A stretch of DNA of 64,000 nt from Actinomycetota bacterium. GTDB lineage: Bacteria; Actinomycetota; Actinomycetes; Mycobacteriales; Micromonosporaceae. Below are positions 1 through 8,698 of the stretch, one piece after another. The stretch covers positions 91,538-155,537 of the forward strand of contig VAWN01000029.1 of assembly GCA_005885555.1 (NCBI GenBank), read 5' to 3'. Every line of letters begins with the position of its first letter. Positions within the stretch are counted from its first letter, which is position 1. The translations under genes were made by a program, and so were the position numbers. The notes under the pieces are model-generated. The model was not told where the DNA came from and made no database searches. It was given only the letters and a program-made list of their open reading frames with translations.

Positions 1-111
1 GAGAACAAGGACGACGAGGTGGTCGGCACGACCGACCCGGTGCTGCTCGGCCCCGCGTCGCGGCTGTTCGAGGAGGACGAGCTGCCCAGCCACCCGTTCC
101 CGCAGTTGTGA
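1..111 (+). CDS. C-terminal end of an unidentified protein (truncated by window start)
   Basis: An open frame runs from the first base to a TGA at 109-111 and encodes 36 residues ending in the acidic and proline-rich tail ELPSHPFPQL. Codon use is like the neighbours, so it is likely the true end of a gene that starts outside the window. Too little is present to assign a family. The following 112-333 holds no gene that I can support; it carries only the ribosome binding site of the next gene. Confidence 0.55.
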   Translation, partial: ENKDDEVVGTTDPVLLGPASRLFEEDELPSHPFPQL

Positions 112-333
112 GACATCGAGCCTGTTCACTTCTTCTTCACCTGCTCCGCCGGGCGGAGACCGCGCGGGCCGGCGGGCGTACCGACCCGCTCGGCTTCGGC
201 GTCGCCGGCCTGTCGTGCCGCGGTTCCACTGACGGCGATCCTGGTTCTGATTCCGTCAGGCGGAGTGCCGTTCCCCCGGGTGCGCGCCACTGTGGGTAGG
301 TTGTGCCTCGCTGTCAGGTGACGGGGAGGTTGG

Positions 334-1353
334 ATGTCCAGCATGCGAGCCGCTCAGGTCGGCGCGGCGGGTGGACCGTTCGAGATCGTCAAGCAGGAGC
401 TGCCCGAGCCCGGGCCGGGGCAGGTGCGGGTACTGGTCGAGGCCTGCGGCATCTGCCACACCGACGCGGTACTCGTCGACGGGTACCTTCCGGGGGCGGC
501 GTTCCCGCTGGTACCCGGACACGAGGTGGCCGGGCGGGTGGACGCGGTCGGTGCCGGGGTGGACGGCTGGCCGGTCGGCACCCGGGTCGGCGTGGGCTGG
601 TTCGGCGGCTGCTGCCAGCGGTGCCCGTCCTGCCGGGCCGGCGACTTCATCAACTGCGCACAGCTGCAGGTACCGGGACTGGCATACCCGGGCGGCTTCG
701 CCGACGCCATGCTGGTACCCGCGAACGCCCTCGCGGCGATCCCGGACGGCCTGTCGGCGGTGGACGCGGCGCCGCTGATGTGCGCGGGCGCGACCACCTT
801 CAACGCGCTGCGCGCCAGTGGCGTGCAGCCGGGGGAGCTGGTCGCGGTGCAGGGGCTGGGCGGCGTCGGGCACATGGGCGTGCAGTACGCCGCCCGGATG
901 GGTTTCGAGACGGTGGCCATCGCCCGGGGTACCGCCAAGGAGCAGGCGGCCCGCGACCTCGGTGCCCGGCACTACATCGACAGCACGGCCGAGGACGTCG
1001 CGGCCCGGCTGCGTGAGCTGGGCGGTGCCCGGGTGGTACTGGCCACCGGAACCGAGTCCCCGGCGATCAGCGCCTGTGTCGACGGGCTGGCCCCGCGCGG
1101 CCACCTCGTCGTGATCGGTGCCTCGGCGCAACCGTTGTCAATCAACCCGTTGCAGCTCATCTTCGGCAGTCACACCGTCGTCGGGCACGCCTCCGGCACC
1201 GCGCGGCAGTCCGAGCAGACGCTCGCCTTCAGCGCGCAGGCCGGCATCCGGCCGGTCGTGGAGACCGCATCGCTGGAGGACGTCGAGTCGGCGTTCGCGC
1301 GGATGCGCAGCGGGGAGGCCCGCTTCCGCATGGTGCTGACCACCGGCAACTGA
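334..1353 (+). CDS. Zinc-dependent alcohol dehydrogenase (MDR superfamily)
   Basis: A 339-residue medium-chain dehydrogenase that would oxidise an alcohol or reduce an aldehyde with NAD(P). Catalytic zinc ligands are Cys41 (in CGICHTD) and His63-Glu64 (GHE). The structural zinc site is the four-cysteine lobe Cys94, Cys97, Cys100 and Cys108. The Rossmann nucleotide loop GLGGVG is at 174-179. Length and motif order are those of AdhA/AdhP-type cytosolic enzymes. The ATG at 334 follows a GGGGAGG site with good spacing. It ends 4 bp before the stop of the convergent gene at 1358. Substrate cannot be told from sequence. Confidence 0.9.
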   Translation: MSSMRAAQVGAAGGPFEIVKQELPEPGPGQVRVLVEACGICHTDAVLVDGYLPGAAFPLVPGHEVAGRVDAVGAGVDGWPVGTRVGVGWFGGCCQRCPSCRAGDFINCAQLQVPGLAYPGGFADAMLVPANALAAIPDGLSAVDAAPLMCAGATTFNALRASGVQPGELVAVQGLGGVGHMGVQYAARMGFETVAIARGTAKEQAARDLGARHYIDSTAEDVAARLRELGGARVVLATGTESPAISACVDGLAPRGHLVVIGASAQPLSINPLQLIFGSHTVVGHASGTARQSEQTLAFSAQAGIRPVVETASLEDVESAFARMRSGEARFRMVLTTGN

Positions 1354-1357
1354 CCGG

Positions 1358-2182
1358 TCAGGTATCGGCCAACGGCAGGCGCGGCTGTTCCACGGTCGGC
1401 GCGTCGGACCCGTCGTCGACGCCGGCCGCGCGCCGGCCCTGGTAGAACAGCCAGCCGATGACGAGCACGCCGCCGAGCACCAGCGCCCCGCCGCCGACCA
1501 TCGCCCAGGCCGTCCAGTTCGAGGCCGGCGTCGGGATCCGGTCGGGGACCGGAGGAGCCGCGACCGCCGCCGACTGGTCGGTGGTGGGCGGTACGGCCAG
1601 CGTGTCGTCGCTCGACTCGGTGGGCGTCGGCTCGGCGCGGGTACGACTCGGCTTCGGGGAGGCGGTCGGGCTGGGCTTCACCGAGGGGCTGCGGTCCGCG
1701 CTGGGACTGGCCGTGAGGTCGATGCGGTAACTGGTCGAGGCGGCGACCCCGGTACCCGCAACCGCCGTGACCGTGTGCAGGCCGGGCGCCCGGTCGAGGC
1801 CGGGCGGCGGGAACGACAGCGCGTACAGGCACAGCCGCTCGACGCCGCCGCCGTTGACCGTGCCGACCGGCAGGCCGTCCCACCGGAAGCTCGCCGGCGG
1901 GCAGTGGCCCTGCAGTCCGGGCGTGCGGTAGGTGGCGTTCACGGAGGCGGTGGCGGGCCCGTGCGTGGGACTGACGGTGAGACCGGACACCGGGTCGGCA
2001 GCCGCGGCCGGCGCGTCGGTGAGCAGGAGCGCGCCGAACAAGGGTGCGCCGAACAGGGGTGCGCTGAGCAGGAGTGCGCGGAGCGCCGCGAGGATCCCCG
2101 CGGCGACAGCGACCCGTCCGGTACCCGACCGCACCGTGCCATCCTGCCGCACCGCGAAGGTACCCGCCCGCACCGCCGTCAT
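1358..2182 (-). CDS. Cell-surface protein: signal peptide, Ser/Thr/Pro stalk, C-terminal membrane anchor
   Basis: A 274-residue protein of unknown function. After a long basic N-region comes a hydrophobic signal segment ending in APAAAADP, then about 100 residues of probable folded domain with two cysteines, a Ser/Thr/Pro-rich stalk (roughly 145-220), one strong transmembrane helix (AWAMVGGGALVLGGVLVIGW) and a short cytoplasmic tail of mixed charge. It should sit in the membrane with the domain outside. The start is chosen because its ATG overlaps the TGA of the upstream CoA ligase (ATGA at 2179-2182), which predicts translational coupling. A near-repeated unit in the signal region (SAPLFGAPLFGALLL) comes from short direct repeats at about 2030-2080. 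No sortase motif seen. Confidence 0.7.
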   Translation of the reverse strand: MTAVRAGTFAVRQDGTVRSGTGRVAVAAGILAALRALLLSAPLFGAPLFGALLLTDAPAAAADPVSGLTVSPTHGPATASVNATYRTPGLQGHCPPASFRWDGLPVGTVNGGGVERLCLYALSFPPPGLDRAPGLHTVTAVAGTGVAASTSYRIDLTASPSADRSPSVKPSPTASPKPSRTRAEPTPTESSDDTLAVPPTTDQSAAVAAPPVPDRIPTPASNWTAWAMVGGGALVLGGVLVIGWLFYQGRRAAGVDDGSDAPTVEQPRLPLADT

Positions 2183-3501
2183 TCCCTGGGCCGGTTGTCC
2201 ACGATGCGGCGCATTTTTCCCATCGACCGCTCGACGCCGTCCGGCTCGATCACCTCGACCGTGACGCTGACCCCGATCGTGTTCTTGACCTGCTCGGCGA
2301 GTGCCGCGCCGGCCGCGGCCGCCGACGCCGGACCGGCTTCGGCGCGGCGTTCCACCCGGACGGTCAGCGCGTCCAGCCGCCCCTCCCGGCGCAGCACGCA
2401 CTGGAAATGCGCGGACAGCTCCGGCGTACCCAGGATCAGCTCTTCGATCTGCGTCGGGAACAGGTTCACCCCGCGCAGGATGATCATGTCGTCGGTACGG
2501 CCGGTGATCTTCTCCATCCGGCGCATCGGCCGGGCGGTGCCGGGCAGCAGCCGGGTCAGGTCGCGGGTGCGGTACCGGACCACCGGCATCGCCTGCTTGG
2601 TCAGCGTGGTGAAGACCAGTTCGCCCGGCTCCCCGTCGGGCAGCACCTCGCCGGTCAGCGGGTCGATGATCTCCGGGTAGAAATGGTCCTCCCAGACGTG
2701 CAGCCCGTCCTTGGTCTCCACGCACTCGTTGGCCACCCCGGGTCCGATCACCTCGGACAGCCCGTAGATGTCCACGGCGTGGATGTCCAGCCGCTGCTCG
2801 ATCTCCTGCCGCATGCGCTCGGTCCACGGCTCGGCGCCGAAGATGCCGACCCGTAGCGAGGTGCTCCGCGGGTCGATGCCCTGCCGCTGCATCTCGTCGA
2901 CGATGGCCAGCATGTAGCTGGGCGTGACCATGATGACGTCCGGTTCGAGATCGCGGATCAGCAGCACCTGGCGCTCGGTCATGCCGCCGGAGACCGGGAT
3001 GACCGTGCAGCCCAGCTCCTCGGCGCCGTAGTGCGCGCCGAGCCCGCCGGTGAACAGCCCGTACCCGTACGCCACGTGTACCCGGTCGCCGGGCCGGCCA
3101 CCGGAGGCGCGGATCGAGCGCGCCATCAGCCGCGCCCACGTCCGCACGTCCTCGCGGGTGTACCCGACCACGGTCGGCCGCCCCGTGGTACCCGACGACG
3201 CGTGCAGCCGGGCGATCCGCTCGCGGGGTACCGCGAACATGCCGTACGGATAGCTGTCCCGCAGGTCCGCCTTGCTGGTCAGCGGGAACCGGGCCAGGTC
3301 CGCCAGGTCGCGCAGGTCGTCCGGATGCACCCCGGCACGATCGAACGTCGCGCGGTAGTGCGGCACGTTGTCGTACGCGTGGCGCAGCGACCACCGCAGC
3401 CGGTCCAGCTGCAGCGCGCGCAGCTCGTCGACGGAGGCCCGCTCGACGGGTTCGAGGTCCTCGGGCCGGGGACGCAGATCCTGTGCCGTGCTGCTCGTCA
3501 C
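2179..3501 (-). CDS. paaK: Phenylacetate-CoA ligase family enzyme
   Basis: A 440-residue adenylate-forming enzyme that would join an aryl or acyl acid to coenzyme A with ATP. The phosphate loop SSGTTGRPT is near residue 101. YGLSEVIGPGVANE is the PaaK-type adenine motif, and the C-terminal GRTDDMIILRGVNLFP is the hinge typical of phenylacetate-CoA ligases. Length matches PaaK (about 430-440). No other phenylacetate genes (paaABCDE) are nearby, so the substrate may differ from phenylacetate. Its stop codon overlaps the start of the surface-protein gene downstream. The PaaK family call is firm; the exact substrate is inference. Confidence 0.88.
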   Translation of the reverse strand: MTSSTAQDLRPRPEDLEPVERASVDELRALQLDRLRWSLRHAYDNVPHYRATFDRAGVHPDDLRDLADLARFPLTSKADLRDSYPYGMFAVPRERIARLHASSGTTGRPTVVGYTREDVRTWARLMARSIRASGGRPGDRVHVAYGYGLFTGGLGAHYGAEELGCTVIPVSGGMTERQVLLIRDLEPDVIMVTPSYMLAIVDEMQRQGIDPRSTSLRVGIFGAEPWTERMRQEIEQRLDIHAVDIYGLSEVIGPGVANECVETKDGLHVWEDHFYPEIIDPLTGEVLPDGEPGELVFTTLTKQAMPVVRYRTRDLTRLLPGTARPMRRMEKITGRTDDMIILRGVNLFPTQIEELILGTPELSAHFQCVLRREGRLDALTVRVERRAEAGPASAAAAGAALAEQVKNTIGVSVTVEVIEPDGVERSMGKMRRIVDNRPRE

Positions 3502-3610
3502 CTTGTCAACTTAGCCCCGGCAAAGTTCGTCGACATCCACAGCGGGTTCGTGCGGCTAGGCCTTCTGCCTGATCAGCGGGCCCAGCCGTCCACGTGGGAG
3601 AGTGGGCGGC

Positions 3611-5038
3611 GTGGGCGATCCGCTGACCGAGAAGGACGAGACCCGCACCGCGCTGCGGCAGGTGGTCGACGCCGCCGGGCCGTACCTGGACAGCCTGGCC
3701 GACCGGCCGGTCTACGACCGCGCCGCCGAACCGTTGCTGGCCGAGCTTGCCGGGCCGCTGCCGGAGGACGGCCACGGCACCGGTACCGCGGTGGAGACCC
3801 TGCTGCGCGTGGGTACCGCGACGGCCACCGCCTCGGCCGGCCCGCGCTTCTACCACTTCGTGATCGGCGGTTCGACACCGGCCGCGCTGGCCGCCGACTG
3901 GGTGGTGTCACTGCTGGACCAGAACGCGTTCGTGCGCGCCTCGTCGCGCTTCGCCGACGCGGTGGAGACCGTCGTGCTGGACTGGCTGCGACAGCTCGTC
4001 GGCCTGCCGGCCGGTTGGGGCGGCGCGCTGACCGCCAGCGCCACCTTCGCCAACCTCAGCGGCCTGGCGCTGGCCACGCACTGGTGGGCGCAACGGCACG
4101 GGGTCGACGTGACCTCCGCGGGGCTGGCCGGCCTGCCGCGGATGCCGGTGCTGTGCGGCGGGTACGTGCATCCCAGCGCCCGCAAGGCGTTGCAGCTTCT
4201 CGGGCACGGCCGGGACAGCGCCGAGGTGTTCGCCCGGGACCGGACCGGCCGGGTGGACCTGGCCGCGATCCGGCGGCGGCTGCGCGAGCTGGACGGCGCT
4301 CCCGCGGTACTGGCGGCCACCGCCGGCGAGCCCGACGCGGGCGACTTCGACCCGCTGGCCGACCTCGCCGACCTGGCCGGGGAGTACCGCGCCTGGCTGC
4401 ACGTCGACGGCGCGTTCGGGCTGTTCGCCACGCTGTCCCCGCGCACCGCCCACCTGTCCGCCGGGATCGAGCGCGCCGACAGCATCGCGGCCGACGCGCA
4501 CAAGTGGCTCAACGTGCCGTACGAGAGCGGGTTCGTGCTCGTGCGCGAACCTGACCGGCTGGGACCCGCGTTCGGCATGCCGGGCGCCCCGTACCTGCCC
4601 GGGCCGGACGATCCCCGTGGCGGCTACGGCCTGCTCGGTCCGGAGTCGTCGCGCCGGGCGCGGGCGCTGCCGATCTGGGCCACGCTCGCCGCGTACGGCC
4701 GCACCGGGTACCGCGAGCTGGTGGAGCGGCACTGCGACCTCGCCCGGTACCTCGCCGCGACCGTTGACGCGGCACCGGACCTGCAGCGGCTGGCCGAGGT
4801 ACCGCTGAACGTGGTCTGCTTCCGGTACCGGCCGGACGGGCGCTCCGAGGCCGAGCTCGACGACATCAACCGGCGGCTGGGCGAGGCGCTGCTCGACGAC
4901 GGCCGGGTGTTCGCCGGTACAACTGTCTACAATGGACACGTCGGGCTGCGCCCGGCGATCAGCAACTGGCGCACCACAGCGGCGGATCTCGACGTGTTCG
5001 TCGACGTGGTACGGGAGCTAGGCGCGAGCCTCAGTTGA
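3611..5038 (+). CDS. PLP-dependent group II decarboxylase / aminotransferase-like protein
   Basis: About 475 residues related to aromatic-L-amino-acid and glutamate decarboxylases (fold type I). The cofactor lysine is in ADAHKWLNVPYESG, codon 4502-4504 (Lys298 from this start). Upstream are the family signatures FYHFVIGGSTPAALAADW and the HVDGAFG aspartate that contacts the pyridine nitrogen. GTG at 3611 is preferred because GGGAG at 3596-3600 lies about 10 bp before it; another in-frame GTG at 3602 is too close. The end overlaps the convergent CGNR gene by 8 bp. Whether it decarboxylates, and what, is not shown by sequence. Confidence 0.85.
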   Translation: MGDPLTEKDETRTALRQVVDAAGPYLDSLADRPVYDRAAEPLLAELAGPLPEDGHGTGTAVETLLRVGTATATASAGPRFYHFVIGGSTPAALAADWVVSLLDQNAFVRASSRFADAVETVVLDWLRQLVGLPAGWGGALTASATFANLSGLALATHWWAQRHGVDVTSAGLAGLPRMPVLCGGYVHPSARKALQLLGHGRDSAEVFARDRTGRVDLAAIRRRLRELDGAPAVLAATAGEPDAGDFDPLADLADLAGEYRAWLHVDGAFGLFATLSPRTAHLSAGIERADSIAADAHKWLNVPYESGFVLVREPDRLGPAFGMPGAPYLPGPDDPRGGYGLLGPESSRRARALPIWATLAAYGRTGYRELVERHCDLARYLAATVDAAPDLQRLAEVPLNVVCFRYRPDGRSEAELDDINRRLGEALLDDGRVFAGTTVYNGHVGLRPAISNWRTTAADLDVFVDVVRELGASLS

Positions 5039-5567
5039 CCCGCCGCCGCTGGCGGTACGCGGCGGCCGCGGTCCGGTCGTTGCACAGCTGGCAGCAGAAG
5101 CGCTGCCGGCCGGCCCGGGTCCGGTCGACGTACCCGCACCGGCACGGGTGCCCGGCGCAGGTACCGAACCGGCCCGGCCCGCCGACCGCCATCGCGCGCG
5201 CCAGCGCGTCCGCGCACAGCGCGCCGAGCCGCCGTACCGGGTCGGCGTCGGCGGCGACGGCGGCCAGCCGGCCGTCGCGCATGCGGGCGCGGGCGTCCAC
5301 GTGCGCCAGCACGTCGTCGAGCGCGGCCAGCTTGCCGTCGTCGGTGTCCGCCGCGAAGACCCCGTAGAGCCGGTCGCGCACCGCGCGCAGCGCGTCGAGG
5401 TCGGCGTGCCGCAGCGGGGCGGCGAGGTCCGGCTGCCCGAACCGGTCGGCCAGCCGCCCGGCCCGCTCCGCGGTGAGGTAGTCGGGCGGGTCCTCGAGCA
5501 GGTCGTAGGTGTTGACGAAGGCGACGGCGAGGTGCAGCGCCGGATCGTCCGGCGGGACCGAACTCAC
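5031..5567 (-). CDS. CGNR zinc-finger (ABATE domain) putative transcription regulator
   Basis: A 178-residue protein. The N-terminal helical ABATE domain spans about 1-125, and a C-terminal zinc knuckle has the cysteines of CAGHPCRCGYVDRTRAG and FCCQLCNDR. The family normally ends in CGNR; here the motif reads CNDR, a variant. Members are thought to be stress-linked DNA-binding regulators, but few have been studied. The gene is divergent from the secreted hydrolase at 5726, and a long inverted repeat (5684-5715) lies between them, so it may control that gene. ATG at 5567. Function beyond the family is inference. Confidence 0.8.
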   Translation of the reverse strand: MSSVPPDDPALHLAVAFVNTYDLLEDPPDYLTAERAGRLADRFGQPDLAAPLRHADLDALRAVRDRLYGVFAADTDDGKLAALDDVLAHVDARARMRDGRLAAVAADADPVRRLGALCADALARAMAVGGPGRFGTCAGHPCRCGYVDRTRAGRQRFCCQLCNDRTAAAAYRQRRRVN

Positions 5568-5683
5568 GCCGGCTCCCCGCCTTCGGCGCGGAGCCGCCGC
5601 TCGCGTCGACTGCTGTGCCCATGGTTCGGTCGCTGACGCTCCCTCACGCCACCTCCTTGACGGCCGGTACCGGTCCAGCCTAG

Positions 5684-5715
5684 CGTCAGTGGCTAATTCA
5701 ACTTAGCGACTGACG
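5684..5715. promoter_or_regulatory. Inverted repeat, probable operator in divergent promoter region
   Basis: Two 13-base arms, CGTCAGTGGCTAA and TTAGCGACTGACG, face each other across 6 bases with one mismatch. The repeat ends one base before the GAGGAG ribosome site of the hydrolase gene. It could be a regulator site or a stem-loop in the mRNA leader. The sequence is AT-richer than its surroundings, as actinobacterial operators often are. Confidence 0.5.
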
Positions 5716-5725
5716 AGGAGAGACG

Positions 5726-6577
5726 ATGAAAGTCAAGATCCTCGCGGCGCTGGCCGGTGTGCTGGCGCTGGGCCTGGGTGGCGCGACCGCGGCCACCGCC
5801 GGCGATCCCGATGCCGGCGCGGTCTCGCCGGTGGCCGGGCCGGTGGTGGTGCAGGACGTGCAGATCGCGGGACCCGGACAGCAGCCGACCCGGGCATACC
5901 TGGTCCGGCCGGCCCGCCCCGCCCGCGACCGCAGCCTCGCCGCGATCCTGTACCTGCACTGGCTGGAGCCGCCCGACGTCACGCAGAACCGCACCGAGTT
6001 CCTCGACGAGGCGATCCAGGCCGCCCAGCGGGGCGCGGTCGCGCTGCTGCCGGACCTGACGTTCCCGTGGAACTTCAACGTGGTCGGTGACCAGCGCGAC
6101 GCGGACTCGGTACGGGCGCAGTTGGCCGCCGTCGTCAAGGCGTACCACGTCCTGGTCGACCAGCCCGGCGTGGACCCGCGCCGGACCGCGGTCGTCGGCC
6201 ACGACTACGGCGCGATGTACGGCGCCGTCCTGGCCCAGCACGAGCCGCGCATCCACAGCGAGGTCTTCATGGCCGGCGACGCGACGTGGTCCAACTGGTT
6301 CGTCACCTACTTCGTCGACGTACCCGACCCGGTGGCGTACAACGCTTTCTTCGCCGGTCTCGACCCGGTCGACAACGTCAGCCGGCTCGGTGCCCACCTG
6401 TACTTCCAGTGGGCCGGCCAGGACCAGTTCGTACCCGCGGCGGTGCGCGACCGGTTCGCCGCCGCCGCCGACCGGGCCGGCAGGGTGAGCCTGTACCCCA
6501 ACGCCCACCACAACCTCGACCAGCACGCCAAGGACGACCGGGTGCCGTGGCTGTACGGCGAACTGGGCCTGGCGTAG
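5726..6577 (+). CDS. Secreted alpha/beta hydrolase (dienelactone-hydrolase-like)
   Basis: A 283-residue exported protein. A signal peptide (MKVKILAALAGVLALGLGGATAATA) is followed by an alpha/beta-hydrolase core. The nucleophile elbow reads VGHDYGAMYG, so the usual Ser is replaced by Asp160, as in haloalkane dehalogenases and epoxide hydrolases rather than esterases. The likely catalytic histidine is His261 or His262 in NAHHNLD. AAILYLHW is the oxyanion-hole strand. The start has a clear GAGGAGAG site. A stem-loop terminator follows at 6597. It may answer to the divergent CGNR regulator. Reaction and substrate are unknown. Confidence 0.75.
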   Translation: MKVKILAALAGVLALGLGGATAATAGDPDAGAVSPVAGPVVVQDVQIAGPGQQPTRAYLVRPARPARDRSLAAILYLHWLEPPDVTQNRTEFLDEAIQAAQRGAVALLPDLTFPWNFNVVGDQRDADSVRAQLAAVVKAYHVLVDQPGVDPRRTAVVGHDYGAMYGAVLAQHEPRIHSEVFMAGDATWSNWFVTYFVDVPDPVAYNAFFAGLDPVDNVSRLGAHLYFQWAGQDQFVPAAVRDRFAAAADRAGRVSLYPNAHHNLDQHAKDDRVPWLYGELGLA

Positions 6578-6596
6578 CGGGCGGAAACCGTTGGCA

Positions 6597-6617
6597 GGGG
6601 CGGCGAGTAGCCGCCCC
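6597..6617 (+). terminator. Intrinsic-type hairpin after the secreted hydrolase
   Basis: A perfect 8-bp stem, GGGGCGGC and GCCGCCCC, closes a 5-base loop 20 bp after the stop codon at 6577. No T-run follows, as is usual for actinobacterial terminators. Confidence 0.6.
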
Positions 6618-6732
6618 ACCACCGGCGGTGAATTCATTCCGTTGGATTGAATCCGTCCGATGTGTCGTGTTGATTGCGGCGGATCGATCACCCTAAGGTG
6701 AGGGCTTCCCAACCCCCACACCCGGAGTCTTC

Positions 6733-8607
6733 ATGGCGCAGTCCGCTCGACTGGTGCGCTGGCTCATCGCCGGTGCGGCCGGAGCGGCGGTCGTGGCCGC
6801 GTCGGTCGCGGCCGTGCTCCCCACCCTCGCGGCGATGAGCCCGCACGCCACCCACGTGGTCAGCTCGATCTCGGCGCTGCAGAGCGCACTGGGCAGCGCC
6901 ATGCCGGGCGACGCCATCCAGCTCGCCGACGGTACCTACACCGCGGGCGGCCCGATCAGCATCAGCCGCGCCGGGACGGCGAGCGCGCCGATCACGGTAC
7001 AGGCGCAGCACCCCGGCGGGGCCACGATCACCGGCAGCGGCGGGTTCAGCATCGGCGGCAGCGCGTCCTACGTGGTGCTGTCCGGCTTCCGGCTCACCGG
7101 TGCCCGCGGGCTGTCCGTGCCGGTCGGCGCCACCCACGTGCAGGTCACCCGCAACACCTTCCAGATGGCCGGCAGCGTGCAGTACTGGCTGACGGTGGCC
7201 GGCGACGACGCGCAGATCGACCACAACACGTTCCAGCACAAGGCCACCATCGGCAACTTCATCGAGGTGGTCGGACCGGGTGGCAGCGGGATGGCGCAGC
7301 GCACCTGGATCCACCACAACTACTTCCTCGACCAGTCGTTCCAGGGCAGCAACGGTGGCGAGTCGATCCGGGTGGGCCTGTCCGGCCGGCAGCACAGCTC
7401 GGCCAAGGCGATCGTCGAGTACAACCTGTTCGAGCAGTGCGACGGCGACCTCGAAGTCATCTCCGTCAAGTCGACCGACGACACCATCCGGTACAACACG
7501 CTGCGCAACAGCAAAGGGACGATCACCCTGCGGCACGGGTGGAACAACCGGGTCGAGGGCAACTACCTGATCGGCAACGCCACCGGCATCCGGATGTTCG
7601 GCAACAACCATGTCGTGATCAACAACGTCGTGGAGAACAGCACCGGGCTGGCGCTGCAGGTGGGCGGCGGCGAGGTGCGCGACGACGCGACCAGCGGCCG
7701 GGACCACGAGGCGGTCGACCACGCGCTGGTCGCGTTCAACACCTTCGTCAACGACCACGCGACGCCGGTCCAGGTCGGCGATGGCGGCATGCGGTTCCAG
7801 CCGAGCGACGTGACGATCGCGAACAACATCGTCAGCGGTACCGGTGCCGCGGTCGGTGTCACCAAGGGCTCGACCGGCATCAGCTTCCAGGGCAACATGC
7901 TCAGCGGCGTGTCCGGCGGCGCGATGTCGGCCAGCGGGTTCCACAGCGCCAACCCGAAGCTGGTGCTCGACCCCGGCGGCGTGTACCGGCTGGCCCCCGG
8001 CAGCCCGGCGATCGGCGCGGCGGTCGGCGCGTACCCGCAGGTGACCCTCGACATGGACACCCAGGCCCGCGGCACACCGTCCGACGTGGGCGCCGACCAG
8101 TTCACCGGCAGCGGTGCGCCACGCGAGCCACTAACCACCGCCGACGTCGGGCCGGCAGCGGGCGGCGGCAACCCCGGCCCGTCGCCGTCCTCTTCGCCGT
8201 CGCCGTCGCCGGGCGGGTCCGCGCGGCCGGTGCGGTACGAGGCGGAGAAGGCCACCCTCGTCCACGCCGCGGTCGCCGGTAACCACAGCGGTTTCTCCGG
8301 TACCGGGTTCGTCGACTACGGCACCGGGCCGGGCGGCTCCGTCGAGTGGACGGTCACCGCGGATTCGGCGTGTTCGGCGACGCTGACGGTCCGGTACGCC
8401 AACGGGGGTACTGTGTCGCGACCGCTGGACATCTCGGTCAACGGCAAGGTGGTCGCGGCCGGTAAGGCGTTCCCGCCGACCGGCGGCTGGGACACGTGGG
8501 GGACCGTCACGCTGACCGTGGCGCTGGGCACGGGTACCAACATCGTGCGGGCGACCGCGGGCGGCAGCGGCGGCGGACCGAACCTCGACTACGTCGAGGT
8601 GTCCTGA
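6733..8607 (+). CDS. Secreted polysaccharide lyase family 6 (alginate/chondroitinase B type) with C-terminal CBM
   Basis: A 624-residue exported protein. A signal segment (about 1-35) leads into a right-handed beta-helix with many N-x-F / N-x-V rungs typical of PL6. The catalytic pair is Lys246 (ISVKS) and Arg267 (LRHGW), with the same 21-residue spacing as the Lys250/Arg271 pair of chondroitinase B. The helix ends near 470; a Pro/Ser linker (PSPSSSPSPSPGG) joins a CBM6/CBM35-like module (RYEAEKATL to the end). It should cleave an acidic polysaccharide, most likely alginate or dermatan-type, by beta-elimination outside the cell. No transporter for the products lies beside it. Confidence 0.85.
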   Translation: MAQSARLVRWLIAGAAGAAVVAASVAAVLPTLAAMSPHATHVVSSISALQSALGSAMPGDAIQLADGTYTAGGPISISRAGTASAPITVQAQHPGGATITGSGGFSIGGSASYVVLSGFRLTGARGLSVPVGATHVQVTRNTFQMAGSVQYWLTVAGDDAQIDHNTFQHKATIGNFIEVVGPGGSGMAQRTWIHHNYFLDQSFQGSNGGESIRVGLSGRQHSSAKAIVEYNLFEQCDGDLEVISVKSTDDTIRYNTLRNSKGTITLRHGWNNRVEGNYLIGNATGIRMFGNNHVVINNVVENSTGLALQVGGGEVRDDATSGRDHEAVDHALVAFNTFVNDHATPVQVGDGGMRFQPSDVTIANNIVSGTGAAVGVTKGSTGISFQGNMLSGVSGGAMSASGFHSANPKLVLDPGGVYRLAPGSPAIGAAVGAYPQVTLDMDTQARGTPSDVGADQFTGSGAPREPLTTADVGPAAGGGNPGPSPSSSPSPSPGGSARPVRYEAEKATLVHAAVAGNHSGFSGTGFVDYGTGPGGSVEWTVTADSACSATLTVRYANGGTVSRPLDISVNGKVVAAGKAFPPTGGWDTWGTVTLTVALGTGTNIVRATAGGSGGGPNLDYVEVS

Positions 8608-8624
8608 CCCACGTGCCGACGAGA

Positions 8625-8672
8625 GATCTTGGACGCGGGTACCCCTTGCACGGGGTGCAGGCGTCCAAGATC
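8625..8672. repeat. Interspersed 48-bp palindrome, copy 1 (family A)
   Basis: Perfect outer arms GATCTTGGACGC and GCGTCCAAGATC enclose an imperfect inner stem with GTACCCC and GGGGTGC. Two close relatives occur at 28217 and 52746. This copy lies between two genes on the same strand. Confidence 0.85.
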
Positions 8673-8698
8673 CCGTTGCCCGTCGGTACCTTCGGCAG

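Noticed and set aside
112-333. A possible tRNA, because GGTTCTGATTCC near 245 resembles a T-arm
   Set aside because: No acceptor stem, anticodon arm or matching D-arm can be drawn around it.
1358-3394. A 678-residue minus-strand open frame covering both the surface protein and the CoA ligase
   Set aside because: Its first 400 residues are Arg/Ala/Gly-rich shadow translation of the paaK-like gene; only the part from 2182 onward has signal peptide, stalk and anchor.
8625-8672. Family A repeat as an ordinary terminator
   Set aside because: A second copy lies between divergent genes at 52746 and a third next to a better terminator at 28164, so termination does not explain the family.
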